DNA of 64,000 nt. It comes from Lunularia cruciata (lineage: Eukaryota > Streptophyta > Marchantiopsida > Lunulariales > Lunulariaceae). Both the position numbers and the translations under genes were made by a program. The notes below the pieces were generated by a model that saw only the letters and a program-made list of their open reading frames with translations, ran no database searches and was not told the DNA's origin. The stretch spans positions 5,895,001-5,959,000 of the forward strand of contig OX419758.1 of the NCBI GenBank assembly GCA_948567375.1, in the 5' to 3' direction. Shown one piece after another: positions 1-11,000 of this stretch (positions within the stretch are counted from its first letter, which is position 1; every line of letters begins with the position of its first letter).

Positions 1-1872
1 TTGCTTCTTCTCTTCTACACTCTCCATCACTCTATCAAGCTCTTGTTCCTTTGCTGCTACTCTCACCATAGCATGGATAAGTTCTACTCTTGAATCAACA
101 AACTGTTGCTTCAAGATCTCATATTCTGCTACTTGTCTTTCCCTTGCTATGTCACTCTTCTTAACAAAATCTTCTTGATATCTCACTTCTCTCTTCAGGT
201 CTTCAATTACCTGAGTCTTCACTACTGCCTCCGCTCGCAGTACTTCACCTTCCTCCTCACCTTGGACCTCGGGTTATACTCTTCTTCAACTCCGAGTTCT
301 CTTCTTCTAATTATGATAAGACCTGCAACACAATCTTCACTTCCAGACACCTTGATTGCATCTCCTTCTTCCTATGTTCTAACTTCACCAACAAAGGACA
401 CACCACCTCCCGCATGTACTCGACTCCATCACTCGAGGTTACCTCTTCTTGCGTAGCAACTTCTCTTCGCACTTCTTGTTCATCCAATACTCACCTTCTT
501 CTCTACAGTCTTCGTATCGGCACTTATGCCTCGCTTCTTGAGCTTTCATTCACCTCTTCTTTCAAGTTACTCGGACTTGCATCACACTTTGCCTTGCATC
601 TCGAGCGAACTCCCCTCTGAACTGCAATCTTCTTCTCTTCGGCCTTGGGTACTTCATCTTCCACCTTCGTGGTGTCCTCGGCTTCAATTTTTGCCTGCAC
701 TTCTTCTTCCTCCTTTGTAGCAGCTGGCGCCCATATCATTTCTCCACCCTCATCGCTGTTGCTACTCGTATTTCCACTTTGTAGCATTAGCTTGGGCTCC
801 TCCTCGTGTTCCGAATCTTTGGACTTGCACTCAGCTTCACCTTCCGAGTCTTCATCTTCTGACTTGATCACCACCATGCCTTGCCTCGGGTTTCCTCTCT
901 TAGTCTTCCAAGGTTTTGTTGTATCTTTGGCTTCGCTCTGCCAACTTCTCTTCTTTGATTTTGGAGTACTCACTTCGATCTCCACATTCTTCCCCGTCTT
1001 CTTATAGTACTCGTCGGTGCTTTTGATTTGCAAGATGTACTGCTGCTCCTCTACATCGACCTCCTTTCTCAAATCGGGATGGAAATGCGACCCCATCCAA
1101 GTTTGCTTTGCCGAGTTCAGCAAATTCAACCCGAGGTAGAAATGAGCTACAAACGGCACAATGTAATGTGGAGGTGATTTATCCTGCAGATTCCACACCA
1201 TTTGTCGCATTCTCCTGTGGAAACACCTCACCCAATTGATCGGTTCTCCTGCAAACAATTTGTGAAAGAACACCGCTTGGTGTTTCATCACATAGGTTGT
1301 TCTCTCCGGCTTCAAGATTGCCATCAGAGCACTCACAATTCCCCTCTTGATAGGATCTTTGTAGCTCTCGACTTTGTACCCATTCTTTGTCCGCTTTGAC
1401 GAGAATGCATCTCTCACCTCTTGGGTTTCTTGGGCTATCTCTCCCTTCCCCAAGAACGTGGCCCCTGCTCTGAGCCTGCTTCCTTCCCAAGTACTAATTT
1501 CCAATCCAACTCTGTCCAGCAAGCCGGATTTCCCCTTTTCCCTTCTTCTTTGGGTCCATCGAGGCACTTGCTCTCAATGATCTTAGTCATGAAACTTGGA
1601 AAACTAACATTCCAGTTCCATGCCAAGAATGTAATCCAAAGTTGGCTCAAGACTTCTATTCTTGCAATTACATCTAACCTCCAAATTGCATGATTCCTCA
1701 CTATGAATTTGGAGTTCTTCTTTCCTCCTCCCATCTCTCCTGCTTTTTCATTGTCTCTCAGTTTCACTCTTGCGACTTCTCCCTTACACACTAGCGTGTC
1801 TCCAACTTTATTTCCCTTCCTACGATCACTTGCAGGACGACTTCTCAACAGCAAAGGAAAATTGCTTGACAT
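1..1872 (-). pseudogene. Unknown coiled-coil ORF of a dispersed element (family U, copy 1), frameshifted
   Basis: Read on the minus strand. An ATG at 1872 opens a frame running to about 1435. The sequence then continues in another frame as a 347-residue ORF (1567-524), so at least one frameshift separates the halves. The N-terminal part has conserved Trp/Phe-rich stretches such as FIVRNHAIWRLDVIARIEV. The middle has VPFVAHFYLGLNLL. The C-terminal part is very rich in Glu, Lys and Ser. Below 524 the coding signal continues as an apparent coiled coil (for example VAEYEILKQQFVDSRVELIH near 70-135) to the window edge. The central block is homologous by eye to a plus-strand fragment near 41.6-41.9 kb (shared YKDP, TTY, E-x-x-NW and HFY-x-GLNLL), which marks a dispersed repeat-borne protein rather than a unique host gene. 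No catalytic motif is seen and I do not recognise the family. It could be a gag-like protein of a non-autonomous element. Confidence 0.45.
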
Positions 1873-2287
1873 TGCTTCGTTGCAAGCTCAATTTTTATAG
1901 AGTTGCGCCTTCTTTGTCTCTCTTCACTTTGAGTTTCTACCAAGAAATCACACCTCCTGCATGCACCTGTCACTATCAATCATACTTCACGCATATGGGC
2001 CGCTGGTTTTGAACGGTCCTTTCTTGAATTTCTTGCCCCGACAAAAGGTTGTTAGACTGACTTCATCTCGGGTTGAGCTCCCCCCGATACGAAGACTCCT
2101 TACTTTGGGTTGTATGTTGACAAGGCATTTCCGAGTACATTGCCTTATGACCCAAAGTCACTTTACTTTGGGTTTCATCCCAAAGACTCTTTTCTTCACC
2201 TTCTTTGGCCATACAGGCGCAATTAAAACTTCTCTATACACTTCTTCTTCTTCATTTTGAAAAAAAACAAAAAATGTGGGCACCATA
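1873..2287 (-). mobile_element. 5' terminal/promoter region of the family U element
   Basis: On the minus strand this region begins at 2287 with TATGGTGCCCACATTTT, close to the start TGTGGTACCCACATTTT of the solo LTR at 8542-9618. It is followed by a similar A/G-rich GAAGAAGAAGTG stretch. A TATA-like box (CTATAAAAATT, minus, about 1893-1903) lies roughly 25-30 bp upstream of the ATG at 1872. The position directly abutting broken LTR sequence at 2288 suggests that this element inserted into, or is joined to, the chromovirus 3' LTR. The other end lies outside the window, so its true class is unproven. Confidence 0.4.
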
Positions 2288-2484
2288 GAGCCGCTTTCTT
2301 AGAGTGCAAGCCAAGTTAACTAGGAAACTTCTCAAGAAGCTTCCTTCTAGAAGCCGCCTACTTGGCTTGCAAGCTAAGCTAGTTAGAAGCTTCCTAGATG
2401 CTTCTAGAATATTCTAGGTTAATTTGGCTTATTATCTACTTTGTTAGCCTTACTAACTACATTGCTAAACTCCATATTGTTACA
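2288..2484 (-). repeat. Truncated 3' LTR of the chromovirus-type gypsy element
   Basis: This matches the 7471-7725 part of the 5' LTR (shared runs such as CTTTCTTAGAGTGCAAGCC and TGCTTCTAGAATATTCTAGG). On the minus strand it starts TGTAACAATATGG, immediately after a purine-rich tract (GGTGGGGGAATA at about 2485-2496) that fits a polypurine tract. It lacks an internal stretch of about 58 bp relative to the other LTR. That stretch is flanked by GAAGCTT repeats, which suggests deletion between short direct repeats. It also stops at 2288, where another element begins. Confidence 0.85.
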
Positions 2485-2712
2485 TATTCCCCCACCGCTA
2501 GTTGGTGATGTCCTCATTGCCATTGAAACTTCAAACTCATGGATGGCCGTTTGTGCATTTTGGAGGTGAGAAAGAGGTTTCTATGTGGCATCATGAAGAG
2601 GATACCCTTTCCAAAGGACCTGTACTCCATATGTTGTCGGCATTCTTGTTGGATGTGGCAACGTGCAAGGATATGATCAACTTCATACTCCTCATGATCA
2701 CTGATAGGGATA

Positions 2713-2741
2713 GGAGGAGGAGGAGGAGGAGGAGGAGGAGG
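2713..2741. repeat. (GGA)n microsatellite
   Basis: About nine to ten tandem GGA triplets, reading as a proline run on the minus strand just before the chromodomain remnant of the gypsy element. Confidence 0.95.
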
Positions 2742-4695
2742 TTGGACTCATGAGGAAAAAGAAGAGGGGTTAGGAACAAAGGGTTTCAACTTGGAAACAT
2801 GAAAGATAGGATGGATATGCATATGAGAAGGCAAGGCAAGTCGCTAAGCAACAACAAAGACAATTTGGATGACATCAAAAGGTCCTATTCAATTAGGAGC
2901 AAGTTTACAAACTTGGGTATCAAGTGGGAGGGGTATATTACTAGAGGATAGCATAACTTTATCACCAACTTCAAAGGTGAGATCACAACGATGGTGGTCC
3001 GCATATTTTTTTGACGATTTTGAGCAACAAAGAGGTGAGATTTGGCTTGTTGGAGAGATTTGGATATGGTAGTGAAGAAGGTTGAAGTATGAGGGACCTG
3101 AGACGGGAGAGGAGTAAGAAGGGAATCTGGGACAAGCAGATCTTGGCCAAAATTGAGAAAGAAAGGAGAGAATCCAGTGCTTGCTTGTTTAGAACTGTTG
3201 TATGCAAACTCCGCAGCTACAAGATATTCATCCTAATTGGTATGGTGAATGTTGACAATGGCACAAAGCATATCTTCCAAGGTGCAATTTGCACATTCAG
3301 TTTTTCCATCAGTTTGAGGATGATAGACTATGGACAGAGCAAGTTTGGTGCCAAGTATCTAGAAGAAGGCTTGCCAAAACTTTCTGGTGAAGCGAGGATC
3401 ACGGTTGGAGATGAGTAGATGTGGCATCCCATGATGCTTGAATACATTATCAAAGTAGAGTTACGCCAAGGTTAGAGCATCCATAGTGTCAACCGTTGGT
3501 GCCAAATGGATTTGCTTACTAAGCTTATCCACAAACACCACAATTGTTGTGTGACCTTGTTGTGTCTTGGGCAAGGAGGTGATGAGATCTAAGCTCATAT
3601 GTTCCCAATGAGTAGTTAGAATGGGAAGTGGTTTAAGGAGTCCACTTGGCTTTTGGTTACTGGTCTTGTTGCATTGACAACTCTCACACGATCAAACAAA
3701 CTCCTGAACATCTCGTGTCATGTTGGGCCACCACCATCAGCATTGGAGGGTACCCAAGGTCTTGTCCACCCCCATGTGACCAGCAATTGGTAGATCATGG
3801 GCTTCTTGAAGGCGCACAAGTCGGAGATCACCTTTGGTTGGAACATAGATCTGGTCCGCATGGAATAGAAGGCCTTCCTTGAAGGAGAAGGTAGTGTACT
3901 CCTTGTCGCCTACTGTTAGACAACCATGTACCATTTGGAAGAAGGGATCTTGTTGTAGAGCTGACCGAAACTCATATGGACCTTGGGGTCAATTGACACC
4001 ATCGTAATTGCCACCGTGATGAGAGGAAGAGACTTCAAATCAGGTTGTCATGATAGAGCATCAAGGATGACATGGAACCAACTTGGTTTGTACTCAAGGT
4101 TGATATCAAAAGGTTGGAGTTGCTCTTCCCATCGATGATGTCAACTCTTCATGTGTTCCAAGTATAAGGTCTGCAACAATGGCTTGTGATCAGTTTGCAT
4201 GGTCACTTTTTTTCCCAAGAGATAATGCCTCCATACCTTGGTGGCATATACCATTGCAAGTTGTTCCCGATCTCAAGTAGATTAATTTCTTTCAGTTGTA
4301 TTTAGTCGGCAAGACACAAAGGCAATAGGATGTAGTCCATCGGGGAATTCTTGTTGCAACACAACTCCAATTGCAAAGTTAGAAGCATCAAAATCAACCA
4401 CATAAGGTAGTTGAGGATCATATAGTTGAAGAATGGGTCTTGAAGATACCATATGCTTTAACTTGTGGAATGCTTCTTCATGCTTGGTGGTCCATTGGAA
4501 GCTCAAGTTCTTTCCCAAGAGGTCAGTCAATGGTGCAGCCACATGAGCATAATAGTGGATGAACCGTCGGCATTCAATGGTCAATCCATTGAATGCTTGT
4601 ACTTCTATAGTATCTTTGGGGTAGGCCAATCAATAATGGCCTTGATTTTCTCTTCTTCCATCTTGATCCCCTCTCATGAGATCTTATGACCCAAG

Positions 4696-4730
4696 AAGGT
4701 AACCTCTTTTTGGCAAAAAGAGGTTACCTT
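4696..4730. repeat. Short inverted duplication inside the gypsy RT
   Basis: Arms 4696-4711 and 4715-4730 are perfect 16-bp reverse complements with a 3-base centre (GGC). In the RT reading frame this adds residues between CAF and QKEVTFLGH, so it looks like an inverted copy inserted into formerly normal coding sequence. Repeated CTTCTGCCAAAAGG-like flanks support a local template-switch event. Confidence 0.8.
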
Positions 4731-7300
4731 CTGCCAAAAGGCACACTTCAACTTCTTGCAATAAAATTTCCATTGTCGTAGTCGTCTTAGGACTTCTTGC
4801 ACATGATTCACGTATTCTGCCTCTGTCTTACTACAAATTAAGATATCGTCCAAGAACACCACCACGGACTGATCCAATAGTCCATCCAACACTCGATGCA
4901 TCTAATCCATGAAGATTGTTGGAGCATTAGTGAGTCCAAAAGGTAGAACTCTCCACTTGAAATGCCCATACCTTGTACAAAAGGCAGTCTTTTGCACAAA
5001 TTCTTTATCAATAGGAATTTGCCAATAGCCACAACAAAGATCCAACTTGGAAAAGTAGCGTGCTCCACTTAGTTGATCAAGCAAGTCATTGATCCAAGGC
5101 AAGGGATATGCATTCTTCATGGTTTGCTTATTGAGCACACGGTAATCAATACAAAAACAAAGTCTTCCATCCTTCTTTGGAACAAATAGTACCGGTGCTC
5201 CCCAAGGAGAGGTACTATGTTGTATGAAGTCCTTCTCCAACAACTTTATGAGTGTTGTTCACAACTCCTCCAACTCCTTTGGTGAGAGCCGATAGATCGG
5301 TCTACTCATTGAAGTACTCCCTGGCAACAACTCGATCTAGAAGGGCATACCTTGATTGGAAGGTAATCCTCTCGGCAGATCATCCGGAAACCCATCCATA
5401 AACTCCTGAACTATTTGATCAACCATTGCTTGATGAGGCTCTTGGTCCTCCTTAGATTGTTCTTGTGCAATCGGCTTGATCCACACTGCAAACATAGACT
5501 TATCTTCCTCTAAAGCTTGCTCTATGGCTGCTTTACTAACCAACTTCCCTTCTAGGGACTCACCTCTCTTCCAACCTTGCTCTATGGTTGCCTTCTTGGC
5601 AAACTTTCCATCTTGGAACTCATCTCCCTTCAAGATTTGCTCTATGGCTACCTTCTCAATAAACTTCCCGTCTTGGGACTAACTATTCTTAGGTATCTTA
5701 CTCAGAGGTTTTAGACAACCAAGTCAAAAATCCCTACCTTGGTGTTGTACTTGAATTTGTAATCGGGTCCAATCAAATTGAACCTTATGATGCTCAAGCC
5801 AAGGTAGGCCCAGAAACATATCATAGTGTAGAGGTGACACTACAAACCTCATACACTCCAAATACTCCTTCCTAATCTTGAAGGTAATAGGATGTGAGGT
5901 ACGGAATGCAAAACCTTGTCTACCATCCGCCATCATCAATCTACTTCCAATCACTAGCTTGATAGGAATACCCAATTCCTTTGCTACTTGCATAGACATG
6001 CAATTCTCTAAACTTCTAGAATCAACCAAAATCTTACAACCCCAATTAGATATTGTACCTTGCAAGTGAAGTAAACTTGCATAGGTCAAGCCTTCAATCC
6101 CATTGGTACTAATCAAGCTCCCAATAGGTGGCTCAAAATTTCCTATTGGGATTCTTTGTTTCCTTGATCATTCTGTTCCACAAACTCCATCTGGACAACT
6201 TGTCAAGGTTGCCAATTCCTAAGTGGACATTCAACAATGTGATGTCCAACTTGGCAATAATAAAAGAAACCTCCATTTTGTCACAATCTTTCTCTATTTG
6301 TTGAACCAAGTGGTCTCTGTTAGATAGCATCAATCTCCATTGGTACCGGTTCTTCCACTTGTGCGTAGTGTACTGGTAGGATTTGTGTAGGTCGAGGTCG
6401 AGCCAAGTTGTTACAACCAACAAATCAAAATGCTCAGCCAATTGCATGGCTTCTTCTACATTTTGTGGCTCTTGCATGGTCACCTCCAATTTGGTTTGTG
6501 ACTTCAATCCTTGCACAAATCGATCCAGAACTTAAGCTTCTTGGATATTTGGAATTTGCATGATGATGTTCTGAAATTATGTGATGTAGCTCCTTATTGA
6601 GCCAATCTACTTTAACTCTATTAATTTATCTTGTGTGGCTTGGGTGGCATTTATAGTTTGAAATCGACCAAGTATTGCATCCTTGAATTTTGCCCATGTC
6701 AAAATTGGTGCAACAATCTATCATTCAGCTTGCTCCATTCAAAATTGCCACCAAAGTTTTGCCACACCATCTAATTGGCTAGAAGCCAAAAGAATTTGTT
6801 TCTGCTCGTCTTGAAGATTGGTGGCTTCAAAGTAACATTCGTAGTCAAACACAAAATTCTCCACCGTGCCCAAAATATTCTTACCTTCAAACACCTTGGG
6901 TTTTAGAAATTGAATGTAATCTTTTCCATCTCAAACTGGCTCTCTCTCTATATATTCTTGTCGTTGTTGGTCTTGTTCATCCAACAATCAAGTAAGATGC
7001 TTGATTTGTTGTTGCATTGTAAGGATAAAATCCAATATTGCTGTCATAGCTACTACTCTATTCCACTACTCTCAATTTATCTAATTGATTAACACCTAGA
7101 TACAACACATCCACTGTTCTCCATAAGTTACAATCGGAAGTATCAAGGGTTCCTTAGACACGGTGATCATATGCAGAAAATCTTGCCTAAAGTGCAAGGT
7201 GATGAATTGTGTGAAATGATGCTTGGGTAATACCTGGACATGGACAATGGTTTGGCAAAAGTGGATTTGGTGGTCCATAAATTCCATCTATCCCATTTCT

Positions 7301-7312
7301 GCTTTGATACCA
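7301..7312 (-). promoter_or_regulatory. tRNA-iMet primer binding site (chromovirus element)
   Basis: The minus strand reads TGGTATCAAAGC, one base downstream of the LTR end. It differs at one position from the plant initiator-Met PBS TGGTATCAGAGC. It fixes the 5' LTR boundary and the orientation of the element. Confidence 0.85.
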
Positions 7313-7313
7313 A

Positions 7314-7725
7314 TGTTAAAGACCAAGACCAAAGGAGAGAAATAGGAGAATGGAAGCTCACATTGGGACTCTTGAATGAGTGAAAATTCCAAATGCCTAG
7401 CATGAGCTTTGGCTTTGGTATTTATAGGTAGCATACAAAGCCCTTGAGAAGCTTCTCAAGAACCTTCCTTGAGCCACTTTCTTAGAGTGCAAGCCAAGTT
7501 AACTAGGAAACTTCTCAAGAAGTTTCCTTCTAGAAGTTGCCTACTTAGCATGCAAGCTAAGCTAGTTAGAAGCTTGTAGAAGCTACCTGCTTGGGGCGCA
7601 AGTTAACTAGTTAGGAAGCTTCCCAAGAAGCTTCCTAGATGCTTCTAGAATATTCTAGGCTAATTTGGCTTATTCTCTACTTTGTTAGCCTTACTAACTA
7701 TGGCGCTAAACTCCATATTGTTACA
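7314..7725 (-). repeat. 5' LTR of the chromovirus-type element
   Basis: 412 bp. On the minus strand it starts TGTAACAATATGG and ends TTTAACA, giving TG...CA ends, and is followed after one base by the primer binding site. The LTR is itself rich in the motif GAAGCTTCT and related short inverted repeats. The flank beyond 7725 begins TAGAT. No target duplication can be tested because the other LTR is truncated. Confidence 0.85.
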
Positions 7726-8541
7726 TAGATGTAGACCAAACCTAAGTGGAACTTCATTGTTGTAGAGAATGTAGTTTGTGTGAGTCAAAATGCCCTAATG
7801 CATTATCAAGCTATGATCCAAGAGCTTGCATCCTTTTTGGAGCAAGAGCCAAGATGTGCTTTAATAGCATGAAGAATGGATAAATCAACTAAGAGAGAAT
7901 TTAACATATGCTAAAACTGTTGCTCCATCAAAGAAGACTGCAAGCCTCTAGGCCAATCAAAAGGTAAGGAAGCAAAGGATGGAGGTCATCTTATGCTAGT
8001 GGAGATAGACCATCTCTCATCTGCCACAATAACATCTAGAGAGAAAAAGATCTCTCTTCCAGCTCAATCACATACATCTCCAAGATTGGCCTTTCAACAA
8101 CCACAATGGGAGGAAAGTAGGGATGTAATGAGAGCAAAATTACCCAAAAATACTATAGGTGCTATCTCTTCCATAGATAGTAGACCTACCTCTTTGCACG
8201 AGATTGGTAAAGATGTCTCTCTTGGTGCTAAATCCCTTGTCACAAACTCAATGTCATAGTCCAATGATATCACTAAAGACTCTCATAATCTTCCTATAGA
8301 AAAGTCTATGATGTGATAGAAAAGTCAAGGAAGGGGGAACCATGTGAAGAAGTTAGGTTGGTAGATGGATTCTATTAGAGTAGAATATACCAAATATCAC
8401 CCTTGGAACTTCTAGTAGAGGCATGTCATCCCACCAAATATCACATTTGGATTTCTTGGTAGAGAAATATTGTCCACATAGAGAATATCCTCTACAAGAA
8501 CTAGGTCTATAATACATGTGGCAAAATCCTTAGATTCTACT
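7726..8541. other. Stretch without a recognised gene
   Basis: One open frame at 7993-8259 has no recognisable motif and the surrounding frames are broken. The composition resembles the decayed retroelement flanks. Nothing else is supported here. Confidence 0.5.
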
Positions 8542-9618
8542 TGTGGTACCCACATTTTTCATTTTGGACAAGTTTTGAAGAAGAAGTGCCTTGTTGAAAC
8601 CAAATTGAAACCAAATGGAGAAGAAATGAGGGGAAACCTGTGTTTTGATCAAGCTTGAGGAAGTCAACTTCATGTTGGAAGAAGAAGTACTCGGATTGGA
8701 TCAGACCCGAAGAAGCTTACTTCGTGTCAGAGGAAGAGGAAGAAGGAGGTCAGATGCCACATGAGGGTTTCTTCGCATCGGGTTTGGAGGCCGAAGTTGA
8801 GGTTAACATCAGATCGGAGTAGTAACAATTTTGAGATTTGAAGAGGCAGATATGAAAAGGTGCATTTTCATTTTGGATCTGTAGGTAGGAAGAGTTTTTG
8901 TATAATGGTATATTAGTTAGTAACCATCAAGTGCTCTGCCTTTTTAAAGGAGCCATTTGCAGTATGTTGTTGTTCAGTATTCATAATTTCTAAGAATAGA
9001 TAAAGCAAAGTGCTGATTTTAGTACTTGTTGCTTGAGCTTGATTCCGAATATCAACATTGTGATTGTGTTTGTGAGTGTGTGGAGAATTCTGAAATGCAA
9101 GTCAGTGTGTTTGCTGGATGTTGGATTCCATAGCCTTGATCTTCTTTCTGTGTGTTTGATCCTCAGTGAAGTGCAATCGGAACAATGCCTTGACAAATCT
9201 GAGAGGAATTGTAGTGTTGGTAGTATTTTGCAATTGTGAGTGCAGTGTAGTGTTGATGTGAAACAATTTTGATTGAGGAAATTGTGCCTTTAGTGGAGGA
9301 GTGGAACACAATTCAGAGGTGAAGTCGTTTTGCAATGAAGTGTCATTTTCAAGAGAATCTGAATCATCACAATCAAGATTGTTTGGAAAGATTTGATGAA
9401 GTTGTGATTAAGTGTGACATTTTCGTGTGACAAGACGGTGAGTTAGTGCTTGTTACTCTCTTCTGGATGTAGTTTCTACCGGAGAGATTAAAGAAGAACC
9501 CAAGAAGAACTAATTTGGTTACTTTGCTTCATATTTGGACATTTTTGACTAGTATCTCTGCGGTGATGAATTTTACTTACTTGATTACCACAAAAATAAA
9601 ATTTTCCGGGTTGTCACA
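8542..9618 (+). mobile_element. Solo LTR with perfect target-site duplication
   Basis: 1077 bp starting TGTGGTACCCAC and ending GGGTTGTCACA, with short terminal inverted bases TGTG...CACA. It is flanked by the identical 5-mers CTACT at 8537-8541 and 9619-9623. A TATA-like TTTTTAAAGG lies near 8940 and an AATAAA lies shortly before the end, as expected for U3/R/U5. Orientation is inferred from these two signals. No internal element is present, so it probably arose by LTR-LTR recombination. Its first 45 bases resemble the start of the family U element at 2287. Confidence 0.85.
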
Positions 9619-9620
9619 CT

Positions 9621-9913
9621 ACTAACATTCCAAAAATACATAGTCCATCTTTAGTAAATACATAGATGTGATATACCATTACTCATTAAACTCAAGGTGT
9701 GGTTTGATACCTTACCGACTATGCTATGCATTTTGATTCTCAAGGAAAAGTATTTGAATACTAAAAATATCTAAAAATACTAGCACTCCAAAAATACATA
9801 GTCCATCTTTAGATGCTATACATCACTATTCATTATACTCAAGGTGGGGATTGGGACAAAAAGAGGACTATGCTATGCATTTTGACTCTCAAGTAAAATT
9901 ATCAAGTAAATAC
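9621..9913. repeat. Imperfect tandem duplication of about 150 bp
   Basis: Copies at about 9622-9776 and 9778-9913 share CCAAAAATACATAGTCCATC and ACTATGCTATGCATTTTGA with intervening divergence and small indels. Non-coding. Confidence 0.8.
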
Positions 9914-11000
9914 CTTCAAAGATTCGACAATATTTCAAAGCAATCGGTAGCTTACGCGGCGAGATAAAAGATCTTCTCAACTGGTGTTCGACTGGCGGAG
10001 ACTTCAGGTCGCGCCGCTCTCTCCTTACAGCTGGGTCCCGTAGATGACGCTTGGCCCACCGTACATCCTTGGCCCTCCTTTCCTGACAGCATATTTCGTC
10101 AGCATTATTTTCTGGCGAATTATCAACTGATGGGAATCAACCAGTTCTATACTGTTTAACGTGGAGCGGTCTTTGAAATTCAAGGACTGAAAGTTGCAGT
10201 TCCTGGAGAAGTATTGGCAATAGAATCTTAGCTATGAATTGTGAACGGGAAGGTTGTCGGTGCTTGACGGTGTCTTCCTATCCTTCCTGTTATCCTATCC
10301 ATGTCGCTCTTTTCGTTTTCTGACGAGAGAATCTTAGCTATGTACTCCAACCGGTATCTAATCTCCCTGGGTGGATCTTACCAAACATTGAAGGTCAGTC
10401 CTACGCACCTATATCTCTACAACCAACCACAGTGCGGCTGGTGCGGAAGAGTGTCTGAGAGTTTACGAGTACTGGTACAAGAGGAAGCAACGAAACAATG
10501 TACCTTGCTATCGATCTTTGTTCACTGTCTAATAGACAGTAAGGTGATATCCTGGTGGACTAAGACTTATATATACAGTTCTGCTCGTGAGCTGTTCCAG
10601 GATTTCCGTACGATCAATCATCATTGTACTCCAAGCAATATAGTGTAAGCACAGCTGGAGGTGCTTGATAGTGACCTCAAGCCTCGAGAGGTAAAATCCA
10701 CCCAGGAGATCACGCGAATTGAGTGTCCGAATCGCTGAGTCTTGCGGGGAGGTTGCCGGACGAGAAATGCAGGAGTCAAGGTTCTGCTAAGCGAAGGCAG
10801 GGGGTGGGATCGTCTTCTAGATCGCTCGCCTGCAGCTCCACGTTGGTTGTGGAGATAATTTGTCGACATGATTTAGAGTGAACGCACATAGTTAGGGGAA
10901 CCGGGAGGCAGAGGAATTGAAGCGTAGGAGGGAACAATGGAATTGTAGCAGGAATTTGATTGTTGTTTGATTCCTCTCGCGGAAAGACTCTGGTTCAGCT
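9914..11000. other. Upstream region of the POT gene; no supported gene
   Basis: An open frame at 10301-10648 contains CGWCG, but its composition and isolation do not support a gene. The GC content is higher than in the flanking repeats. The last 100 bases are likely the 5' leader or promoter of the transporter gene. No clear TATA box was identified. Confidence 0.4.

Larger units (their letters stand above)
2485..7300 (-). pseudogene. Chromovirus-type Ty3/gypsy gag-pol, decayed
   Basis: Domains in order on the minus strand, each broken by stops or shifts: gag (about 7000-6133); aspartic protease (6116-5724; the D-S-G box reads LVDSRS, so the active-site Gly is replaced); reverse transcriptase (5243-4674) with [28 protein letters not shown] and an intact FLDD box (VVFLDDILI); RNase H (4629-about 4130) with FDASNFAIG and TDHKPLL; integrase (3934-about 3080) with an HHCC finger (AHDLPIAGHMGVDK), a core Asp near DLITSLPKTQQG, then DPRFT and QTDGK boxes. 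Near 2700-2500 a degenerate chromodomain is readable (YEVDHILA, EYRSFGKG, then LQNAQTAIHEFE one frame over), which is why I call it a chromovirus. A 9-Pro run from the GGA repeat precedes it. At least five stops or shifts make it non-autonomous today. Confidence 0.85.

Noticed and set aside
10301-10648. 115-codon ORF with CGWCG as a small thiol protein
   Set aside because: An isolated motif with no further family resemblance and no promoter or splice support.
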